A DNA stretch of 64,000 nt. Source: Mesorhizobium neociceri. Its GTDB lineage: Bacteria > Pseudomonadota > Alphaproteobacteria > Rhizobiales > Rhizobiaceae. Positions 59,552 through 64,000 of this stretch are shown in pieces. The first letter of the stretch is position 1; each line of letters begins with the position of its first letter. Location: positions 1 through 64,000 of the forward strand of contig NZ_JACDTY010000019.1 of NCBI RefSeq assembly GCF_013520985.1, given 5' to 3'. A model generated the notes under the pieces. The model was not told the origin of the DNA. It ran no database searches and worked only from the letters and a program-made list of their open reading frames with translations. A program made the position numbers and the translations under genes.

Positions 59552-61441
59552 ATGTCCGGATCGGGCTGGATATTTTCCTTGAATACGGATGCAACAAGCG
59601 GCGCGGCCAAGCGCGGCAAATCGTTTGCCCATGTGGCGGAGGCCTCCTGGGGCAAGGGCCTCAGCACGCTGCTGCGCATCGTGCGCATGACGCTGCGCCA
59701 TCCCTGGCAGGTGGCGATCACCATCGTCTCGACCTTCGTCGCCGCGACGCTACAGCTGTTCATCCCGCGCCTGCTGGGGCACGCCATCGACCAGGCGCAA
59801 GGGGTAATGACCGCGGGCGGCGGGGCGGCGGCGGAGCAGGCGCTGTGGACGACGGCGCTGACGCTGCTCGTCGTCTCGATCCTGCGCGGCCTCTTCACCA
59901 TGGCGCAGAACTATTACGGCGAGGCCGTCGGCCACCGCACCGGCTATGAATTGCGCCTGGCTTTCTACGAGAAGATTCAGCGGCTGAGCTTCTCCTTCCA
60001 TGACAGGGTCCACACCGGCGACCTCATCACGCTCGGCCTGCTCGACCTCGACGGCGTGCGCATGTTCTTTTCCACCGGCATATTGCGCGTCGTGCTGCTC
60101 GGTGTGCTGATCGGCGTCGGCTCCTACCTCCTGATCAGCACCGATATCGAGCTCGGGCTGCTCAGCCTGAGTTTTGTGCCGTTCGTCGCCTGGCGCTCCT
60201 CGGTCACGCAGCTCAGATTGCGCAGCACCTGGCTGACGTTGCAGGAGCGCCTCTCGGTGCTGAGCCGGGTGATGGACGAGAATCTCGGCGGCATCCGCGT
60301 CGTGCGCGCCTTCGCCGCGCAGCAACACGAGCTGGAGAAATTCGACCGCGCCAAGCTGTCGGCGCTGGAGCTCGCCGACCAACGCGTCGACATCCGTGTC
60401 TCCAACACCAGCGCCATGAATTTTTCCTTCCTGGCGGCCATGGGACTGGTGTTGTGGTTCGGCGGCCAGAAGGTGATTGCGGGCGAGATCAGCGTCGGCA
60501 CCCTGGCCCAGTTCCTGACCTTCATGACCATTCTGCAGATGCCGGTGCGCCAGCTCGGCCTGATGGTCAACTCGTTTGCCCGCGCCTCGACCTGTGGCAC
60601 CAGGCTGTTCGAACTGCTCGACGCCGAACTCGACATCGAGGATGCGCCTGGCGCCAAGGATCTCGTGGTCAGCGAAGGCGTGCTGCGCTTCGACAATGTC
60701 GGTTTCCGCTATGCCGGCGCGGGCGGCCGGCCGGCGCTGTTGGGCATTTCCTTCGAGGCGAGGTCCGGCGAGACCGTCGGCGTTGTCGGCCCGCCGGGCA
60801 GCGGCAAGTCGACCATTGCGCATCTGATCCCGCGCTTCTACGACGTCACGTCGGGCGCTATCACTATCGACGGGCAGGACATTCGTGCGGTCACACTGCA
60901 GTCGCTGCGCAAGGCGGTCGGCGTCGTGCAGCAGGACGCGTTCCTGTTCACCACCTCGATCGAGAACAACATCGCCTATGGCAATCCGTGGGCGCGCGAG
61001 ACCCGCATCGGGCAGGCAGCCGAGTACGCCCAGCTGCACAACTACATTATCGGGCTCCCGGCGGGCTACACCACGGTCGTCGGTGAACGCGGCGCGTCGC
61101 TTTCCGGCGGCCAGCGGCAGCGCCTGACGATTGCCCGCACCCTGATGCTGCGACCTTCGGTTCTGGTCTTCGACGATTCCACTGCGGCCGTCGACGCCGG
61201 CACCGAGCAGCGGATTCGCACCGCGATGAAGCGCTTCGCCAAGGACCGCGTGACGCTGATCATCTCGCACCGGCTGAGCTCGCTGATGCATGCCGACCAG
61301 ATCCTGTTCATCGAGAACGGCCGCATCGCCGAGCGCGGCACGCACCAGGAACTGCTGGCGCTCGGCGGACGCTACCGCGCGCTCTACGACCTTCAGTTGC
61401 GGCCGGAAGACGATTTGCCGGTGGCAGTGGGAGCCGCGTGA
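59552..61441 (+). CDS. Heterodimeric ABC exporter subunit A (degenerate Walker B)
   Basis: Fused transmembrane-ATPase half-transporter, 629 residues, with six helices over about 50-350 (HPWQVAITIVSTFVAATLQLF). The ATPase has Walker A GPPGSGKST, signature LSGGQRQRLTIARTL and Walker B VLVFDDST, where the catalytic Glu is Asp. It overlaps the second subunit gene by one base. This half supplies a normal signature motif but a weak catalytic base, as in MsbA-like heterodimers such as TmrAB/TM287-288 and BmrCD. The substrate (drug, lipid or peptide) is unknown. Confidence 0.93.
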   Translation: MSGSGWIFSLNTDATSGAAKRGKSFAHVAEASWGKGLSTLLRIVRMTLRHPWQVAITIVSTFVAATLQLFIPRLLGHAIDQAQGVMTAGGGAAAEQALWTTALTLLVVSILRGLFTMAQNYYGEAVGHRTGYELRLAFYEKIQRLSFSFHDRVHTGDLITLGLLDLDGVRMFFSTGILRVVLLGVLIGVGSYLLISTDIELGLLSLSFVPFVAWRSSVTQLRLRSTWLTLQERLSVLSRVMDENLGGIRVVRAFAAQQHELEKFDRAKLSALELADQRVDIRVSNTSAMNFSFLAAMGLVLWFGGQKVIAGEISVGTLAQFLTFMTILQMPVRQLGLMVNSFARASTCGTRLFELLDAELDIEDAPGAKDLVVSEGVLRFDNVGFRYAGAGGRPALLGISFEARSGETVGVVGPPGSGKSTIAHLIPRFYDVTSGAITIDGQDIRAVTLQSLRKAVGVVQQDAFLFTTSIENNIAYGNPWARETRIGQAAEYAQLHNYIIGLPAGYTTVVGERGASLSGGQRQRLTIARTLMLRPSVLVFDDSTAAVDAGTEQRIRTAMKRFAKDRVTLIISHRLSSLMHADQILFIENGRIAERGTHQELLALGGRYRALYDLQLRPEDDLPVAVGAA

Positions 61442-63327
61442 TGTCGACACAGAATGACGACGAGAAGGAAGACACCAGCGGGCGGCCGACCAAGGCCGTC
61501 GTCGGCTCGCATCGCGACGAGGAAGAGGTTTTCGGCAAGGCCTACGATCCGCGCATCATCAGCCGCATCTGGAGCTTTGTAAAACCGTATCAGGGCCGGA
61601 TCTTCATCTCGGTCACTGCCGTGCTGGTGTTCACGCTGACGCAGCTGGCGATCCCGCTGGTCATCCGCTACGCCATCGACCATGGCATGGCGGCCGGCCG
61701 GCCCGACCGCTCTGTAATGAACTGGGCGATCGGCGCTTTCGCACTGATCATCCTGATCAACTACGCCGCCAGCTATGTCCAGGAAAGCGTGGTCGGCAAG
61801 GTGGCCGAAAATGTGCTGTCGGACCTGCGCCGCGCCATGTTCAGCCATCTGCAGAGGGTCTCGCTGAGCTTCATGGACAAGACCGAGGTGGGCCGGTTGA
61901 TGTCGCGCCTGCAGGGCGACGTCAATTCGATGCAGGAGTTCCTTGAAACATCCGTCATGTCGGTCGGCGACATCGTGCTTCTGTTCGGCATCGTCACCGT
62001 TCTGCTCTGGCTCGATTTCCGGCTCGGCCTGCTGACGCTGTCGACCATGCCGGCGCTGTTCATCGTGCGCCTGTTCTGGCTGCCGCGGGCCAAGGTCGCC
62101 TTCATGGCCGCGCACGAGACCAATTCGATCGCCAACGGCGCGCTTGCCGAAGGCATCCATGGCGTGCGCACGGTGCAGAGTCTCGAACGCCAGCACGTCA
62201 ATTTCGACCTTTATGACGAGAAGGTGCTGGCCAACTTGAAGACGCACCTGACCTCGGCCAAATATGCGCAGGTGATGGTGCCGATCGTCGACACGCTGAC
62301 CGGCATCGCCATGGCGACGGTCATCGTCGTCGGCGGTTCGATGGTGCTGTCGCACAGCCTCGACATCGGCGTCATGGTGGCGTTCCTGTTCTACATCCAA
62401 CGCTTCTTCGACCCGATCCGCTCGCTCACCATGCAGTACAGCGTGATGCAGCGGGCCATGGCGTCGGGCCAGCGCATCTCCGAAGTGCTGGACGTGCCGG
62501 TCGACGTCAGCGACAGGCGAGGCGCGGTGAAGCTGACGCGCGACATGGACGGCTCGGTCGAGTTCAGGAACGTCACCTTCGGCTACCGGCAGAACCAGCC
62601 GGTGCTCAAAAATGTCTCCTTCCGCGTCAATCCCAGCGAGACGGTAGCGCTGGTCGGCCCGACCGGTTCGGGCAAGTCGAGCTGCATGGCGCTGGTGCAC
62701 CGCTTCTACGATGTCTGGTCGGGCGAGGTGCGGGTCGGCGGCCACGATGTGCGCGACGTAACGCAGGATTCGCTCGGCGACCAGGTCGCCATGGTGCTGC
62801 AGGAGCCGTTCCTGTTTTCGGGCACGGTGCTGGAAAACATCCGCTACCACAAAACCGGCGCAACACGCGAGGAAGTGATGCGCGCCGCACAGGCCGTCGG
62901 CGCACACGACTTCATCGAGCATTTGCCCGACGGCTACGACACCGAGCTCGAGCAGCGCGGCGGCAATCTCTCGCTCGGCCAGCGCCAGCTGATCAGTTTT
63001 GCGCGCGCGCTGGTGGCGGATGCAAAAATCCTGGTGCTCGACGAAGCTACGGCCAGCATCGATTCCTACACCGAGATGCTGATCCAGAAGGCGCTGGTCA
63101 CGCTGCTGGAAGGCCGCACCGGCCTGGTCATCGCCCACCGGCTCGCCACCATCCGCGGCGCCGATCGCATCATCGTGCTGCAGAACGGTGAGATCGTCGA
63201 AAGCGGCAACCACGAGCAGCTGATGGCGGCCAAAGGGCTCTACGCGCGGCTCTACAACATGAACTACGCCTCGTTCGACGACATGTCGGAGGAAGACACA
63301 GGCGCGCCGGCCGGCAAGGCGACGTGA
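61441..63327 (+). CDS. Heterodimeric ABC exporter subunit B (catalytic Walker B)
   Basis: 628 residues starting at ATG 61441, overlapping the upstream stop; GTG 61438 is an alternative. Six membrane helices follow an acidic N-terminus. Walker A GPTGSGKSS; Walker B ILVLDEAT with the catalytic Glu; signature changed to LSLGQRQLISFARAL. Combined with subunit A this gives one consensus ATP site (B Walker motifs with A signature) and one degenerate site. Confidence 0.93.
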   Translation: MSTQNDDEKEDTSGRPTKAVVGSHRDEEEVFGKAYDPRIISRIWSFVKPYQGRIFISVTAVLVFTLTQLAIPLVIRYAIDHGMAAGRPDRSVMNWAIGAFALIILINYAASYVQESVVGKVAENVLSDLRRAMFSHLQRVSLSFMDKTEVGRLMSRLQGDVNSMQEFLETSVMSVGDIVLLFGIVTVLLWLDFRLGLLTLSTMPALFIVRLFWLPRAKVAFMAAHETNSIANGALAEGIHGVRTVQSLERQHVNFDLYDEKVLANLKTHLTSAKYAQVMVPIVDTLTGIAMATVIVVGGSMVLSHSLDIGVMVAFLFYIQRFFDPIRSLTMQYSVMQRAMASGQRISEVLDVPVDVSDRRGAVKLTRDMDGSVEFRNVTFGYRQNQPVLKNVSFRVNPSETVALVGPTGSGKSSCMALVHRFYDVWSGEVRVGGHDVRDVTQDSLGDQVAMVLQEPFLFSGTVLENIRYHKTGATREEVMRAAQAVGAHDFIEHLPDGYDTELEQRGGNLSLGQRQLISFARALVADAKILVLDEATASIDSYTEMLIQKALVTLLEGRTGLVIAHRLATIRGADRIIVLQNGEIVESGNHEQLMAAKGLYARLYNMNYASFDDMSEEDTGAPAGKAT

Positions 63328-63371
63328 GGAGACGGACGCTGCGCTCAGCCGATGGTCGCCTTCGCGGCTAA

Positions 63372-63406
63372 ATCATGATGAGATTTGGTTGAAATCTCAT
63401 CATGAT
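63372..63406. repeat. Intergenic inverted repeat, first element
   Basis: ATCATGATGAGATTT-GGTTG-AAATCTCATCATGAT: perfect 15-bp arms. It lies between the exporter operon and the convergent small gene, next to a second palindrome. Likely a rhizobial short interspersed repeat that can also act as transcription terminator. Confidence 0.7.
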
Positions 63407-63421
63407 CTAACTTTTTGTTGG

Positions 63422-63468
63422 AGCATGATCTTTTCCAAAAACCGGAACCCACTTTTTGGGATCATGCT
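63422..63468. repeat. Intergenic palindromic repeat, second element
   Basis: Outer arms AGCATGATC (63422-63430) and GATCATGCT (63460-63468), inner arms CCAAAAA (63435-63441) and TTTTTGG (63453-63459) around CCGGAACCC. The wording GAGCATGATCTTTTCC...GGGATCATGCT recurs, from memory, in many rhizobial genomes. Its last base touches the stop codon end of the reverse-strand gene. Confidence 0.7.
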
Positions 63469-63863
63469 TAGTCGTGCCAGCCGATGGACAGGCCCTTGGT
63501 CCACATGCATTTTTCGACACCTCCCCTAAGGAAGCCTTTCAGGAGAGAGCGCCTGCCGCCACCGAGGCCGTGAAGATCGGCTTCCGTGACAGGCTCGCGC
63601 GTCAGCCGCTCGGCTTCATCAGGCGTCAGCGGCAGTTGGACCCAGCATTGCGGATCGTCGCCGCCGACCCAGTCAACGGTCTCGATGAAGACGGAAACGA
63701 AGCGCTGCGAACAGACGGGGCAGCCGAGCACCGAGGCGATCAGATGCGACTCGTCGATGAGCGTGGCCTGGTGAGACAGGCCGGCGCGCGCCTCCCAGGC
63801 GTCGTCCGGCGACACCGGCCAGCAGCGCTGGCAGCCGAAATTTCCGGACGACGCGTCAGCCAT
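63468..63863 (-). CDS. Small protein with two CxxC pairs (possible zinc ribbon)
   Basis: 131 residues; ATG 63863 follows AGGAGG closely, a strong start. It contains CQRC (about 11-14) and CPVC (about 48-51), two Cys pairs spaced like a zinc-ribbon, then a single Cys in DDPQCWV and a Gly/Arg/Leu-rich tail (GLGGGRRSLLKGFLRGG). No signal peptide. I do not recognise the family; a cytoplasmic metal-binding protein is a guess. Confidence 0.7.
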   Translation of the reverse strand: MADASSGNFGCQRCWPVSPDDAWEARAGLSHQATLIDESHLIASVLGCPVCSQRFVSVFIETVDWVGGDDPQCWVQLPLTPDEAERLTREPVTEADLHGLGGGRRSLLKGFLRGGVEKCMWTKGLSIGWHD

Positions 63864-64000
63864 TGATCCTCCTGCGCCTCGTTACATCCCGACCTTGCAT
63901 GATCCGGTCAAGGTCCTTGCATCGCGGGTCGCATGCGATCATTTCCTAGGCCGCAATTCAATCTGCAACAGCGGCTTCGATCCCCATAGCAGCCATACGT
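63864..64000. other. Upstream region of the small Cys-pair gene, to window end
   Basis: 137 bases; nothing beyond the ribosome-binding site at about 63867-63873 is recognised. Confidence 0.4.

Overview
The window reads as a piece of a high-GC alphaproteobacterial genome, most likely a Mesorhizobium-like member of the Rhizobiales. That assignment is inferred from gene content (many ABC importers, LysR/LacI/DeoR regulators, sarcosine oxidase, hydantoinase and trimethylamine-methyltransferase-type genes), from protein wording typical of rhizobia, and from two families of intergenic palindromes of a kind I recall from rhizobial genomes (7086-7153 and 63372-63468). I see no tRNA, rRNA, insertion sequence, integrase or CRISPR array. 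No stretch over 300 bases lacks a gene; the longest gaps (10965-11229, 6183-6427, 53019-53261, 25923-26151, 8561-8786) are promoter regions or have nothing I recognise.

Layout. (1) 1-5382: a type I secretion locus. It holds the 3' part of a large repeat adhesin (155-residue repeat), its PrtD-type ABC exporter and its HlyD-type adaptor, with a strong hairpin between cargo and exporter. (2) 5535-10964: a ThuA-like protein, a TerC-type membrane protein, an FAD-linked oxidase whose N-terminus appears frameshifted, a LacI regulator and a Gfo/Idh/MocA dehydrogenase. (3) 11230-21009: a carbohydrate operon with a divergent DeoR repressor, a LacD/DeoC-type aldolase, a PfkB kinase, a complete ABC importer, a TIM-barrel isomerase, a ribulose-phosphate-3-epimerase-like (AlsE-like) enzyme and a ROK (AlsK-like) kinase. 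ORF stubs with good start signals near both ends (11136 and 21002) suggest the operon was rebuilt by recombination. (4) 21088-25922: an FRP-like small protein, a small secreted protein, and two LysR regulators flanking a DsbA-like and two short-chain-dehydrogenase-type genes.

(5) 26152-45930: amine catabolism. It includes an aminotransferase, a PuuE-like deacetylase, a dimethylglycine/sarcosine-dehydrogenase-type flavoprotein, an orphan Tat-exported solute-binding protein, and a tightly packed nine-gene operon: MmgE/PrpD, soxB-soxD-soxA-soxG, DapA-like aldolase, D-2-hydroxyacid dehydrogenase, non-pyrrolysine MttB homologue, N-acyl-D-amino-acid deacylase. (6) 45915-53018, reverse strand: a seven-gene operon whose order spells a chemical route. 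RidA, D-hydantoinase, N-carbamoyl-D-amino-acid hydrolase, an FrhB-like iron-sulfur protein, a D-arginine-dehydrogenase-like flavoprotein, an M20 carbamoylase and an isochorismatase-fold amidase. Hydantoins would be opened and decarbamoylated to D-amino acids, oxidised to imines and deaminated by RidA. (7) 53262-59372, divergent from (6): MFS transporter, SDR, epimerase, a second PuuE-like protein, a cyclic amidohydrolase that has lost three metal ligands, and an SDR. (8) 59552-63863: a heterodimeric ABC exporter with one degenerate ATP site, then a small cysteine-pair protein.

The strongest candidates for something new are the hydantoin/D-amino-acid operon with its FrhB-like member, the amidohydrolase with the stripped metal site, and the cyanobacterial-FRP-like protein in a non-photosynthetic-looking context.
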